Shown: positions 34,545-44,243 of the stretch, piece after piece
How positions within the stretch are numbered: the first letter of the stretch is position 1
Layout of the letters: every line of letters begins with the position of its first letter
Assembly: GCA_012840975.1 (NCBI GenBank)
Contig: DUVP01000032.1
Span: 124,001 to 188,000, forward strand
Direction: 5' to 3'
DNA: 64,000 bases
Origin: Mogibacterium sp.
GTDB taxonomy: Bacteria > Bacillota > Clostridia > Peptostreptococcales > Anaerovoracaceae
Notes under the pieces: model-generated
The model's database searches: none
Seen by the model: only the letters and a program-made list of their open reading frames with translations
What the model was told of the DNA's origin: nothing
Translations under genes and position numbers: made by a program

Positions 34545-35459
34545 TTACTTGTTCATCTGAGCGGCAACTTCTGCTGCAAAGTCCTCTTCTCTCTTCTCGA
34601 GTCCTTCTCCTACCTCGTATCTCTCCATCGATACGATTTCGACATCCTTGCCAAGTTCTTTGGCAGCGTTTGCAACATACTCCTTAACGCTTATGTCGCC
34701 GTCCTTAACAAAAGCCTGCTCTGTAAGACATACTTCTTTGAGTTCTTTTTGAATCTTTCCTTCGACGATTCTGTCTGCTATTTCCGGTTTCTTTCCCTCA
34801 TTGATAACAGCTTCCTTAAGAATTTCTTTTTCTTTTTCTATCCATTCTTTTGCAACATCGGCAGTGCTTACAAACTTAGGTGCCATTGAAGCTATCTGCA
34901 TGGCTACGTCCTTACCGATCTGCTCTACTTCATCCCAGAGAGCTTCTGTCTTAAGGCCTACGATTGCTCCGATTCTTCCGCCACCATGAAGATATCCGAT
35001 ATATTTAACTCCGTCATCTTTCATCTTGGCGAATCTTCTGATATTCATGTTCTCACCGATCTTTGCGATTTTCTCAGTCAGAACATCTTTAACCTTGGTT
35101 CCGTCAAGATCTCCCTCAAGGAAATCATCGATTGTATCCTGAACTTTATCGAGAGCCTGTTTAGCAAGCCTCTCAACGAATTCTACAAACTCCTCGTTCT
35201 TGGATACAAAGTCTGTCTCTGAGTTAACCTCAACCATTGCAGCTTCAGTATGGTCATCATTGAACTCCATTCTTACAAGTCCTTCTGCTGCGATTCTGCT
35301 TGACTTCTTCTGTGCCTTAAGAATTCCGTTCTCTCTCAGCCAGTCAGCTGCTTTATTAATATCGCCACCAACTTCTACGAGAGCCTTCTTACAGTCCATC
35401 ATTCCTGAGCCTGTCATCTCGCGTAGCTCTTTAACCATTTTTGCGGTTACTTCAGCCAT
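34545..35459 (-). CDS. tsf: Translation elongation factor Ts
   Basis: 304 aa. The N-terminal UBA-like domain (MVKELREMTGSGMMDCKKAL) and core EVNSETDFVSKNEEF are diagnostic. It exchanges GDP for GTP on EF-Tu. It lies 41 nt after rpsB in the universal rpsB-tsf order, with an AGGAGG site. Confidence 0.97.
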   Translation of the reverse strand: MAEVTAKMVKELREMTGSGMMDCKKALVEVGGDINKAADWLRENGILKAQKKSSRIAAEGLVRMEFNDDHTEAAMVEVNSETDFVSKNEEFVEFVERLAKQALDKVQDTIDDFLEGDLDGTKVKDVLTEKIAKIGENMNIRRFAKMKDDGVKYIGYLHGGGRIGAIVGLKTEALWDEVEQIGKDVAMQIASMAPKFVSTADVAKEWIEKEKEILKEAVINEGKKPEIADRIVEGKIQKELKEVCLTEQAFVKDGDISVKEYVANAAKELGKDVEIVSMERYEVGEGLEKREEDFAAEVAAQMNK

Positions 35460-35500
35460 AATTTCCTCCTTACTATATTATGCTTAACTCTATACTTAAT

Positions 35501-36307
35501 TTATTCTTCTGTTTCTTCTGTTTCTTCTACATCTTCTACATCGTCGGAATCATCATCTTCTTCGTCCGCTTCTTCTGCAGCGCTTTTCGTTTTAGTCTCC
35601 GATTCAGGAGCTTCCTGGAAGCTCTCTCCCTGCTTAGCTTCAATGACAGCATCGGCCATAGTGCTTGTAATCAGTTTAACTGCTCTGATCGCATCATCGT
35701 TTGCAGGGATTATGTAGTCTACATCATCAGGATCACAATTTGTATCTACAATACCTATAACAGGGATACCGAGGATTCTTGCTTCCTTAACAGCAATTTT
35801 TTCCTTCTTAGGGTCAACTACAAAGAGTGCACCCGGGATTCCCTTCATATCTTTAATTCCGCCAAGATATTTCTCAAGCTTGTCTGCCTCTGCAATAAGC
35901 TTAAGAGCTTCCTTCTTAGCATATTTGTTAATCGTTCCGTCAGCCTGCATTTCTCTGATTTCTGCGAGTCTGTCGATTCTCTTGCTGATAGTTTTGTGGT
36001 TGGTGAGCATTCCTCCCAGCCATCTTTCGTTAACATAATACATTCCGCATCTCTCAGACTCATCCTTAATCGCAGCCTGAGCCTGTTTTTTTGTTCCTAC
36101 GAAAAGAATCGGTTTGCCTGTTTCAGCGATTTTTCTCATAAAATCATAAGCCTTATCAATCAAGCCGAGAGTTTGCTGAAGATCGATGATATATATTCCG
36201 TTTCTCTCTGTGAAGATATACGGAGCCATCTTAGGGTTCCATCTTCTTGTCTGATGTCCGAAATGAACACCTGCTTCTAACAATTGTTTCATTGATACTA
36301 CTGACAT
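35501..36307 (-). CDS. rpsB: 30S ribosomal protein S2
   Basis: 268 aa from the ATG at 36307, 8 codons inside the track's ORF; GGAGGT lies just upstream and [26 protein letters not shown] is the normal beginning. S2 binds the 30S head region. The last 35 residues form a strongly acidic Asp/Glu tail ([21 protein letters not shown]) longer than in many S2 proteins. It is the first gene of rpsB-tsf. Confidence 0.96.
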   Translation of the reverse strand: MSVVSMKQLLEAGVHFGHQTRRWNPKMAPYIFTERNGIYIIDLQQTLGLIDKAYDFMRKIAETGKPILFVGTKKQAQAAIKDESERCGMYYVNERWLGGMLTNHKTISKRIDRLAEIREMQADGTINKYAKKEALKLIAEADKLEKYLGGIKDMKGIPGALFVVDPKKEKIAVKEARILGIPVIGIVDTNCDPDDVDYIIPANDDAIRAVKLITSTMADAVIEAKQGESFQEAPESETKTKSAAEEADEEDDDSDDVEDVEETEETEE

Positions 36308-36426
36308 TTTCTTACCTCCGGTTAAATACATCCACTACAGATTCCGACCTTAAACCCATATATCGGGCACCGCAGTCAACTGTAATGTGACTAATATAAA
36401 ATCTCGCGTATTTTGCACGCCCAATT

Positions 36427-36455
36427 ATTATAAAGTTTAGCCGCTGTTAATGCAA
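36427..36455 (-). promoter_or_regulatory. rpsB-tsf promoter with about 110-nt leader
   Basis: On the minus strand -35 TTGCAT and perfect -10 TATAAT are separated by 17 bp. The transcript would have an untranslated leader of about 110 nt (36308-36420), room for S2 autoregulation, though I cannot assign a known leader class. The rest of the 438-bp gap to the purine permease holds a hairpin (separate entry) and no gene. Confidence 0.75.
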
Positions 36456-36669
36456 GGAGTTCTTCGAAATATACACAAATTTTCTGCAAATCATATGACT
36501 ATTCTTCAGTTTTCCTCTTTGCGAACAATCTGCATGATATAACTTCTATCGTTCGGATTCTGCACAAATTAAACACGAAATACTTGTTTTTGAATTGTAT
36601 TTTTTGCGATTCTTAACTTATCGGATTGTTAAAGAATTCATCAGACAATATAATGTAAAAGTAATAGCG

Positions 36670-36700
36670 TTGAGAAGATGCCGTTACAGCATCTTCTCAA
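36670..36700 (+). promoter_or_regulatory. Hairpin upstream of the purine permease gene
   Basis: A perfect 12-bp stem TTGAGAAGATGC/GCATCTTCTCAA with loop CGTTACA is followed by TTATTATTT, 45 nt before the permease ATG. It looks like a terminator or attenuator, but I see no purine-riboswitch aptamer core upstream. Confidence 0.55.
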
Positions 36701-36745
36701 TTATTATTTGTAGCATTATTACTAAGAAAGAAGAGGTTTGTATTT

Positions 36746-38086
36746 ATGGAAAAGTTCTTCAAGCTTCAGGAACATAATACCGACGTCAGAACAGAGGTCA
36801 TCGCCGGTGTAACTACGTTCCTATCTATGGTTTACATTCTTGCCGTAAACCCGAGCATCCTATCTGCATGCGGAATGGATAGTGCTTCCGTTTTCACAGC
36901 AACAGCAATTTCTGCTGCTGCAGCCACTCTTATGATGGCCTTTTACGCAAACTATCCTGTAGCACTTGCTTCAGGAATGGGGCTCAACGCTTATTTTGCA
37001 TTTAATGTATGTCCTATGGTTGGAACCGATAAGCCCTGGCAGGTTGCACTCGTAGCAATTCTGGTTGAAGGTATTCTTTTCATTCTTCTCTCATTTACTA
37101 ACTTCAGGGAATCTCTCGTCAACGACATTCCGAACAACTTAAAGGCAGCTATATCCGTCGGTATAGGTCTCTTTATTGCAATCATAGGTCTTAAGAGTTC
37201 CGGTGCAGTGATAGTAACCACCGAAAACGGTATTCTTCTCGGAGATCTCCTAAGTGCTGCTACTTGTCTCTCAATCATAGGTATTCTGGTTATCGCATAT
37301 CTTGCACACAAAGGTGCCCGCGGTGCTATTTTCTACGGAATACTTGTAACTTGGGGACTCGGAATTCTGGCACAGGCTATCGGCTGGTACCAGCCGGATC
37401 CGGCAGCCGGTGTTTACAGCGTATATCCCAACTTCGCTTTTTCCGGCATAAAGATGGATCACTTTTTTGATTTTGATTTCACATGGATCAAGGACAACGT
37501 ATTGCAATTCATGGTCGTTGTATTTTCATTCCTCTATGTTGATATTTTCGATACCGTAGGAACTCTTATCGGAGTTGCTTCAAAAGGTAACCTTTTGGAT
37601 GAGGAAGGAAATCTGCCTCGCGTAAAGGAAGCTCTTTTGTCCGATGCTGTCGGAACATGCGTAGGTGCCTGTCTTGGTACTTCAACAGTTACTTCTTTCG
37701 TTGAATCATCTGCCGGTGTAGCTGTGGGAGGAAGAACAGGGCTTACATCCGTAGTAACAGGTGTATTGTTCCTCGTATCCCTTATTTTATCACCGTTGTT
37801 CCTGTCAGTACCTGCATTTGCGACAACGCCTGCCTTGGTATATGTCGGCTACCTTATGATGACACAGATTAAGAATGTCGAATTTGAGGATGCTCCGATG
37901 TCTGACATTATTTCGGCATTCCTTGCTATTATAATGATGCCTTTCACGTCATCGATCGCAAACGGTATTATGTTCGGTATCCTTTCCTTTATTATATTGA
38001 AAGTTCTTGAAGGAAGAGGTAAAGATATTAAACCTGTAATGTGGATTTCCGGACTTCTGTTTATTACATATATATTTGTAGGTTAA
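36746..38086 (+). CDS. Hypoxanthine/guanine permease, NCS2 AzgA family
   Basis: 446 aa with about 12-14 membrane helices. TEVIAGVTTFLSMVYILAVNPSIL at the N-terminus, SGMGLNAYFAFNVC near residue 80, DIFDTVGTLIGVASKGNL near 265 and TSTVTSFVESSAGVAVGGRTGLTSV near 315 are AzgA/PbuG-type signatures. It imports hypoxanthine, guanine or adenine with protons for purine salvage. It is a single gene with a terminator after it. Confidence 0.92.
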   Translation: MEKFFKLQEHNTDVRTEVIAGVTTFLSMVYILAVNPSILSACGMDSASVFTATAISAAAATLMMAFYANYPVALASGMGLNAYFAFNVCPMVGTDKPWQVALVAILVEGILFILLSFTNFRESLVNDIPNNLKAAISVGIGLFIAIIGLKSSGAVIVTTENGILLGDLLSAATCLSIIGILVIAYLAHKGARGAIFYGILVTWGLGILAQAIGWYQPDPAAGVYSVYPNFAFSGIKMDHFFDFDFTWIKDNVLQFMVVVFSFLYVDIFDTVGTLIGVASKGNLLDEEGNLPRVKEALLSDAVGTCVGACLGTSTVTSFVESSAGVAVGGRTGLTSVVTGVLFLVSLILSPLFLSVPAFATTPALVYVGYLMMTQIKNVEFEDAPMSDIISAFLAIIMMPFTSSIANGIMFGILSFIILKVLEGRGKDIKPVMWISGLLFITYIFVG

Positions 38087-38110
38087 TTAAACAGATTAAT
38101 TTAAAAACTT

Positions 38111-38149
38111 AAACATCCGGCAGTGATTTGCGCTTGCCGGATGTTTTTT
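38111..38149 (+). terminator. Terminator after the purine permease
   Basis: Stem AAACATCCGGCA/TGCCGGATGTTT (12 bp) with a 12-nt loop and TTTT tail, 25 nt after the stop. Confidence 0.88.
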
Positions 38150-38195
38150 GCCTTTTCTCAATATTCTAAAGTTTTTTCAAATATTTACTTATAAT

Positions 38196-38753
38196 TTATT
38201 TTGCTCCGTTTAGAATTTTCCTTGTATCTTTTAAAATACCGTCTATGTTTTCTCTCTTAACGAGATCAATTCCCCGTTCTATTCTGTCTTGCATCTTCCG
38301 TGCCTGTTCCATAGAGTCTTTCGTGCTTCCCGATATAAGAACCTTTTTCATTATAAACATCAGAAACTTATCCAAACCGGTTACTTTGCCCGGGTCATAT
38401 GTACCTTCCAACAGGTATAAGATTATCTTATGTTCATTTCTCGAATCGATTTTTCCTATGCTGAAGCTCCACACCTGCATATAATTTTCAGCTGACGGAT
38501 TTGCAATACCCACACCGAATACTATCAGTCTTTTAAGTAATTCATCATCGAAACTCTGTGTAAATTTATCGAAATCTACAATCCCGCTGCCTCTTATCCA
38601 ACCACCATAAATTATAAAATCATACTCATACAGGTTTATATTATAACTTTCTTCAAACGAAACAGCCTCGCATGATAATTCCTCTGCTATCCATTCCGCA
38701 TATTGTTTGGTGCTTCCTCTCTTTGATGAATATATCACTATAGGTTTTTTCAT
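38196..38753 (-). CDS. Flavodoxin-like domain protein
   Basis: 185 aa. The N-terminal FMN phosphate loop is IVIYSSKRGSTKQYAEWIAEEL, followed by YDFIIYGGWIRGSG (second FMN loop). It resembles the protoporphyrinogen-oxidase HemG/Flavodoxin_5 group, with a longer helical C-terminus. It is distantly similar to the flavodoxin-like protein encoded at 43626-44222. The role is unknown; it is a cytoplasmic redox protein by fold. It is convergent with the permease gene and lies just downstream of dnaE. Confidence 0.8.
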   Translation of the reverse strand: MKKPIVIYSSKRGSTKQYAEWIAEELSCEAVSFEESYNINLYEYDFIIYGGWIRGSGIVDFDKFTQSFDDELLKRLIVFGVGIANPSAENYMQVWSFSIGKIDSRNEHKIILYLLEGTYDPGKVTGLDKFLMFIMKKVLISGSTKDSMEQARKMQDRIERGIDLVKRENIDGILKDTRKILNGAK

Positions 38754-38809
38754 ATAAAATGTATCCTTATCTTTTTATATTATTATCTTAAGCTTTCTAT
38801 ATTCATTAA

Positions 38810-41800
38810 TCAGCTCTTTACATTTTCTTCTCCAAGCAACCTAATTAGCTTATCTCTAAGCTCGTCTGTAAACTCTACTCTGTTTTTCCTGTCTGTTTTT
38901 ACAACATTTCCTCCGGGAAAATATACGAGCACATCTCTATCACCGGGATAAAGCGAAAACATGTCGGTTAATCTCATAAGAATCCCTCTGCTGTCTCTAT
39001 GAGCTTCAAGAATATCATCCGTAATCCTTAACTTAACAGGCATAGTTTCATCAACGGATCGACTTAAAGATCTTCCTTTTTTCAGGTCTGCAATTTTCTC
39101 TATAGGCAAAATATCGTCAGCAAGCACCTCTGCTTCGCTTTCATCCTTAAAGCTTACCTTGCCCGATACGGCTACTATGGAGTCATTATTTAATAATTGA
39201 CGTCTTCTCTCATAAACTTTAGGGAAAGCGACAACTCCCACAACGCCTTCAAAATCCTCAAGATCGAATCTTGCCATTTCCTGAGATCTTCTCGTAAAGA
39301 TAGTTTTTATTCCGGAAATCAAGCCGGCAATCACAACAGTATCTCCGTCTCTGAATTTTGAAGTGTTCATTGTTAATTTTTCGTCGTCTTCTCTCCCTGT
39401 AGAAAACTCATCAGCCACAGCTACTAAATCAGACGAAGTTGCTGTGATGTTATTCTCTATCTCCTGCTTATAGTCATCAAGAGGATGACCGGACAAATAA
39501 ACTCCGATCATCTCTTTCTCCATAGACAGAAGCTCCGCTTTATTAAAATTCTCTACTCTCGGCAAAGCGGGAGTCATCTGAACAGACTCCTTAAAGCCAT
39601 CCATTTGAAAGAGACTGATCTGATTTGCATTTTGAGATCTCGCCATTTTCTGTGCTCTCTGCACCGCTTCATCGGATATAGCCATCAGAACCGCCCTGTT
39701 TGGATTTATGTCGTCAAAAGCTCCTGCTCTTATTAGTGATTCTATCGCCTTGCGATTAAGCTCTTTGGCATCGACTGCTCCGATAAACTCATAAAAATCC
39801 TGAGTTTCTCCGATCTCTTCTCCGGCTTTGATCAAAGCCTCGATTATACCGACTCCTACATTTTTGACACTGAGAAGTCCGAATCTTATCTTTCCGTCTT
39901 CTACGCTATAGTTCATCTGACTTTTCATTACTGAAGGCGGAAGAAGTTCAACACCCATATCTCTGCAGTTTCTTACATAATCGGCTGTATGTTTTGCATC
40001 TCCTGCAACACTAGTCATAAGTGCAGCCATAAATTCTACAGGATAATGTGATTTCAGATATGCTGTCTCATACGATATGACCGCATATGCAGCCGCATGA
40101 GATTTATTGAAAGCATAAGCAGCAAAAGTGACCATATCCTCAAATATAGCCTCTGCAGCTTTTTCTGAAATCCCGTTTGCTATGCATCCCCTTATTGCAG
40201 GAGTGCCGTCGGAATCATCTTTGCCATGAATGAAATATTTTTTTTCTTCAAGCATGACATCCATCTTCTTCTTACTCATTGCACGGCGAACAAGATCAGA
40301 TCTTCCAAATGAGTATCCGCCCAGCTCTCTGACAATCTGCATTACCTGTTCCTGATATATTAAACATCCATAAGTTACTCCGAGAATAGATTCAAGTTTC
40401 GGGTCTATATAACTGATATTTTCAGGATTTTTCTTGTTCTCTATATACTTCGGTATTGAATCCATAGGTCCCGGTCTGTATAAAGCTATGCCTGCCACAA
40501 TATCCTCGAAGCACGATGGTTTCAGATTCTTCATAAAATCCGTCATTCCGGCACTTTCAAGCTGGAATAATCCCTTTGTATTGCCGTCAGAAATTATTTT
40601 ATATACTTCCGGATCGTCATATCCGAGCTTTGACCAGTCGATCCTCACACCGTGATTTTCTTCAATCATCTTGAGAGCATCTCTGATAACAGTAAGATTT
40701 CTAAGTCCGAGAAAATCCATTTTCAGCAGACCCAGCTCTTCTATTGTCGTCATATTGAACTGAGTAGCTACTCCTTTGTCTGATGAGTACAGAGGCAGAT
40801 ATTCGTCTAAAGGTTCTTTTGAAATAACAATACCGGCCGCATGTGTTGATGCATGCCTCGGCAGACCTTCCAGAGCCATGGCATTATCAAGGATCTGTTT
40901 AACCATAGGCTCTTTCTCATAACGGTCTCTTAAGTCTCTATTGATATTCAAAGCGTTAGATATGGTCATCCCGGGCTCATTAGGTATAGCTTTGGCTATT
41001 TCATCACCTTCCGCATATGTCGCGCCAAGTGCTCTGGCAACATCCCTGACTACAGCTTTTGCCTTGAGTGTTCCGAATGTAATAATTTGCGACACTTTAT
41101 CCTGCCCGTATTTTTCAATTACATAGTCGATAACTTCCTGCCTTCTTTCGATACAGAAATCAATATCTATATCCGGCATACTGATTCTCTCCGGGTTGAG
41201 GAATCTTTCAAAAATAAGATTATATTTAATAGGATCGATTTCCGTAATATCCAGGCTGTAAGCAACTATACTGCCCGCTGCAGATCCTCTTCCCGGACCG
41301 ACTACAATACCGCTTCTCTTTGCAAAGTCTATAAAATCCCAAACAATAAGGAAGTATTCAACATATCCCATGTTTTCGATAACGCTCAGCTCGTTTTCCA
41401 GCCTTTGTCTGTATTCGCTGCCGGAATCCATAGCTGAGTCTCCATATCTTCTAACCAGTCCATCATAACACAGCTTTCTGAGATATCTTTCACAGCTCAT
41501 ACCTTCAGGCGGCTCATATTCTGGTAAATGATATTCACCGAAAGTAAACTCAACATTGCATCTATCGGCAATTTCCTGAGTTCTGTCGATAGCATCCGGA
41601 ATATCGGGAAAAAGTTCTCTCATTTCTCCTTCTGATTTTATGTAGAACTCGTCATTTTCAAATCTCATCCTGTTCTCATCATCTACACAAGTCTGTGTTT
41701 GAACACACATGAGAATGTCCTGGGATTTTGCGTCCTCTCTTCTTATGTAATGAGAATCGTTCGTAGCAACAAGAGGAACTTTTATATCTTTCGAAAGCCT

Positions 41801-42367
41801 CTTCAGTCCCGGAATCACCTTTTCGTCTTCAGTTAGAAGATGATTTTGTATCTCTAAGAAGAAATTATTCTTACCAAATATATCAAGATATTCCAGAGCC
41901 TCCTTCTTTGCAGCATCATAATCGTTGTTGAGCAGAAGTCTTGATACATCCCCTGCAAGGCAGCCTGAAAGGCATATGATTCCTTCACTATGTTGTCTCA
42001 TTAAATCCTTATCGACTCTTGGTCTGAAATAAAACCCGTCGGTATAGCTTTTGGATACCATTTTGACCAGATTCTTATATCCCGTCTGATTCTCAGCAAG
42101 CAAAATCAAATGTCCCGAATTTCTGTCCTTGCCGATTTCCTTGTCATACAGAGTACGTGCGGCTACATAAACCTCACATCCTATGATAGGCTTGACCCCG
42201 GCTTTTTTACATGACTTATAGAAATCAATTACTCCGAACATCTGTCCATGATCTGTAATAGCAACTGAATTCATCCCGAGACTTTTGACATATTCAGGCA
42301 GCTCCGATATTCTCGACATTCCGTCAAGCAAACTGTATTCTGTATGTAAATGAAGATGTACAAACAT
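38810..42367 (-). CDS. dnaE: DNA polymerase III subunit alpha
   Basis: 1185 aa. The N-terminal PHP domain (FVHLHLHTEYSLLDGMSRI, AITDHGQMFGVIDFY) is followed by the polymerase core with catalytic aspartates in RISMPDIDIDFCIERR near residue 405, FNKSHAAAYAVISYETAYLK near 755, and a C-terminal OB fold region (VVIAGLISGIKTIFTRR). It is the DnaE replicative polymerase of the non-PolC class. It is monocistronic or followed by the flavodoxin gene. Confidence 0.96.
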   Translation of the reverse strand: MFVHLHLHTEYSLLDGMSRISELPEYVKSLGMNSVAITDHGQMFGVIDFYKSCKKAGVKPIIGCEVYVAARTLYDKEIGKDRNSGHLILLAENQTGYKNLVKMVSKSYTDGFYFRPRVDKDLMRQHSEGIICLSGCLAGDVSRLLLNNDYDAAKKEALEYLDIFGKNNFFLEIQNHLLTEDEKVIPGLKRLSKDIKVPLVATNDSHYIRREDAKSQDILMCVQTQTCVDDENRMRFENDEFYIKSEGEMRELFPDIPDAIDRTQEIADRCNVEFTFGEYHLPEYEPPEGMSCERYLRKLCYDGLVRRYGDSAMDSGSEYRQRLENELSVIENMGYVEYFLIVWDFIDFAKRSGIVVGPGRGSAAGSIVAYSLDITEIDPIKYNLIFERFLNPERISMPDIDIDFCIERRQEVIDYVIEKYGQDKVSQIITFGTLKAKAVVRDVARALGATYAEGDEIAKAIPNEPGMTISNALNINRDLRDRYEKEPMVKQILDNAMALEGLPRHASTHAAGIVISKEPLDEYLPLYSSDKGVATQFNMTTIEELGLLKMDFLGLRNLTVIRDALKMIEENHGVRIDWSKLGYDDPEVYKIISDGNTKGLFQLESAGMTDFMKNLKPSCFEDIVAGIALYRPGPMDSIPKYIENKKNPENISYIDPKLESILGVTYGCLIYQEQVMQIVRELGGYSFGRSDLVRRAMSKKKMDVMLEEKKYFIHGKDDSDGTPAIRGCIANGISEKAAEAIFEDMVTFAAYAFNKSHAAAYAVISYETAYLKSHYPVEFMAALMTSVAGDAKHTADYVRNCRDMGVELLPPSVMKSQMNYSVEDGKIRFGLLSVKNVGVGIIEALIKAGEEIGETQDFYEFIGAVDAKELNRKAIESLIRAGAFDDINPNRAVLMAISDEAVQRAQKMARSQNANQISLFQMDGFKESVQMTPALPRVENFNKAELLSMEKEMIGVYLSGHPLDDYKQEIENNITATSSDLVAVADEFSTGREDDEKLTMNTSKFRDGDTVVIAGLISGIKTIFTRRSQEMARFDLEDFEGVVGVVAFPKVYERRRQLLNNDSIVAVSGKVSFKDESEAEVLADDILPIEKIADLKKGRSLSRSVDETMPVKLRITDDILEAHRDSRGILMRLTDMFSLYPGDRDVLVYFPGGNVVKTDRKNRVEFTDELRDKLIRLLGEENVKS

Positions 42368-42510
42368 TTTTCAATATTCTCCGTTATTATATTCTTACTT
42401 TTGTTTTTGCTGTTTCCTGATATTTAATACGTCATAATTCGTTATTAATTTAAAGGAATTATACCACAAAAACATCAATAGCTTTTCTTCACGAAATTGT
42501 CACATTTGTC

Positions 42511-42611
42511 TTGACTAAATCTTGACAATATCTTAGAATATGGATGTATTTGCCAGGACGCCTAGTCGGGGAAGGCTCCTGTAACTATCACACAACATTA
42601 GTAATTTTTTT
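42511..42611 (+). promoter_or_regulatory. Promoter and structured leader of the TauE/SafE permease gene
   Basis: -35 TTGACT (42511-42516) and -10 TAGAAT (42534-42539) are 17 bp apart. The roughly 65-nt leader contains a compact hairpin at 42554-42581: CAGGA-C-GCC pairing with GGC-TCCTG around an 11-nt loop TAGTCGGGGAA. A ribosome site TGGAGGT follows. I cannot match the hairpin to a known riboswitch. Confidence 0.6.
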
Positions 42612-43523
42612 ATGGAGGTTATTATTATGATGTATGCACTTAAAGGACTTTGCGTTATCGGCATGATCCTGAACGTTGTTCTCGTTCTCTCACAGAACAA
42701 GAAAAACCTACAAACAGAAGAAGGTAAAGAAAACTGGGAGTATGGTAGGAAGTACTGGATATACAACTCTGTAGTTGGTTTCGTAGCTAACTTCCTTGAT
42801 ACTCTCGGAATCGGCTCATTCGCAACTTCATCAGCAGCTTTCAAGTTTGCTAAGTCCGTTCGCGACGTACACATTCCTGGAACTCTGAACGTAGGTGATA
42901 CTTTCCCTGTTTGTCTCGAAGCATTCCTTTTCTTCGGATTCGTAGAGGTTGAAACTGTAACTCTACTTCTCATGCTGGCAGCTGCAATCGTTGGCTCCAT
43001 CATAGGTGCAAGATTTGTAAACAACTTGAATGCACAGGGAGTAAGACTGGCAATGGGTATCGGACTTTTCCTGCTCGGTATTGTTATGGCTCTCAGACAG
43101 CTTGGAGTCGGACCTTTCGGAGTTTCAGGTGATGCTCTTGCTCTCACAGGTGCTAAACTGGTAATCGGTGTTGTTGTTAACTTTATCCTGGGCGGTCTCA
43201 TGTGTATCGGAGTAGGTCTCTATGCACCATGTATCGCTCTCGTATCCGTGCTCGGCATGAATATCGGTGCTGCGTTCCCTATCATGATGGGTTCCTGTGC
43301 TTTCTTAATGGCATTCGGAAACGGTCCTCAGTTTGTTAAAGCTAACAGATATGACATGGTTGCTACTCTTTGTCAGATGGGTGCAGGAGCAATCGGAGTA
43401 CTCGTAGCTTACTTCCTTGTTAAGTCAATGCCTCTCAACGTACTCTTCTGGGTAGTACTCGTAGTAGTATTCATTACATCAATCATGTTCTTCCGTGACT
43501 ACGCAAAGGGAAAGAATGCATAA
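42612..43523 (+). CDS. TauE/SafE family membrane transporter
   Basis: 303 aa (starting MMYALKG; the second ATG is 12 nt into the frame region after TGGAGGT). About eight membrane helices in two halves, with the TauE-like motif VGFVANFLDTLGIGSFATSSAAFKF near residue 55 and ILGGLMCIGVGLYAPCIAL near 195. The family exports sulfite, sulfoacetate and other small organic anions. The gene is convergent with the proline reductase cluster and has its own good promoter, so transport of a fermentation product or substrate is conceivable; this is inference. Confidence 0.82.
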   Translation: MEVIIMMYALKGLCVIGMILNVVLVLSQNKKNLQTEEGKENWEYGRKYWIYNSVVGFVANFLDTLGIGSFATSSAAFKFAKSVRDVHIPGTLNVGDTFPVCLEAFLFFGFVEVETVTLLLMLAAAIVGSIIGARFVNNLNAQGVRLAMGIGLFLLGIVMALRQLGVGPFGVSGDALALTGAKLVIGVVVNFILGGLMCIGVGLYAPCIALVSVLGMNIGAAFPIMMGSCAFLMAFGNGPQFVKANRYDMVATLCQMGAGAIGVLVAYFLVKSMPLNVLFWVVLVVVFITSIMFFRDYAKGKNA

Positions 43524-43575
43524 CCACAATCGTTACGATTGGATTCAAGTTGTATAGACATATTTGAATAATATG

Positions 43576-43608
43576 AACAGGAGGCTCCCGAGCCTCCTGT
43601 TTTAATTA
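43576..43608. terminator. Terminator between the TauE/SafE gene and the prd cluster
   Basis: A perfect 11-bp stem AACAGGAGGCT/AGCCTCCTGTT with loop CCCG and T-rich tail lies between convergent genes and probably serves both. Confidence 0.9.
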
Positions 43609-43625
43609 TTTGTCTTCGTCTTATT

Positions 43626-44222
43626 TTATTTAGTTTCTGCTAAAAAGATTGCCTCTACTAACGATCTCAGATTGTCCGGATCCAATCCATCATAACCCTT
43701 ATCAAATCTCTCTTTCATTGTTAGCATATCTTCCTCAGACAATCCCTCATACATAGTTCCGGACATTGCATATACTGAGGCTTTATCCACAGATTTCACT
43801 TTGTCAGGATCATATTTTCCCGGCAAATAGAAGAATTTTAAGTTTTTATCTTCGCATGAATTCCGGTATTTAAGCCTTTTCAAATATGCTTCCGATTCCG
43901 CCGGCCCTATTCCCACTCCAACTATAAATAGATTTTTTTCCTTCATATTGAAGTTATCATAATTCTGTCTAAGCATCATAAGACGTGTTATTTCACCGGC
44001 TCTTACCCAGCTCATAAATATGACCGTTTTATAAAGTGATACATAAGCAAGGTGCTTACGGTTATAGTTGACAACATCACACTCAAGCACCTCACTGAGC
44101 CATGCTGCATATTGCATAGTCGCTCCGTTGCTTGAATTATAAACGATAATTGTATCCGATTCGCCTCTTTCCGCCATAGCAGCTGCTCTGCGAATAGCCG
44201 CCGTTCTGTTAGGATTTTTCAA
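43626..44222 (-). CDS. Flavodoxin-like protein at the end of the prd cluster
   Basis: 198 aa from a TTG start with a GAGAGGA site. After a 22-residue charged N-terminal extension comes TIIVYNSSNGATMQYAAWLSEVL, a degenerate flavodoxin phosphate loop, and VIFMSWVRAGEI, the second FMN-loop region; VGVGIGPAESEAYLKRLKYRN follows. The same order of segments occurs in the flavodoxin-like protein at 38196-38753. It lies 21 nt after prdE, so it is likely co-transcribed and may carry electrons to proline reductase. FMN binding is not certain because the loop is altered. Confidence 0.75.
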   Translation of the reverse strand: MKNPNRTAAIRRAAAMAERGESDTIIVYNSSNGATMQYAAWLSEVLECDVVNYNRKHLAYVSLYKTVIFMSWVRAGEITRLMMLRQNYDNFNMKEKNLFIVGVGIGPAESEAYLKRLKYRNSCEDKNLKFFYLPGKYDPDKVKSVDKASVYAMSGTMYEGLSEEDMLTMKERFDKGYDGLDPDNLRSLVEAIFLAETK

Positions 44223-44243
44223 AGATAAGTCCTCTCTTTATTG

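Noticed and set aside
35480-36280. 266-aa plus-strand ORF opposite rpsB
   Set aside because: It is antisense to a certain ribosomal protein gene, is Cys/Phe/Ser-rich with no recognisable domain, and is a codon-bias shadow.
42533-43201. 222-aa minus-strand ORF opposite the TauE/SafE gene
   Set aside because: It lies over a clear membrane transporter with promoter and ribosome site; the antisense product is Ser/Pro/Thr-rich and unlike any family.
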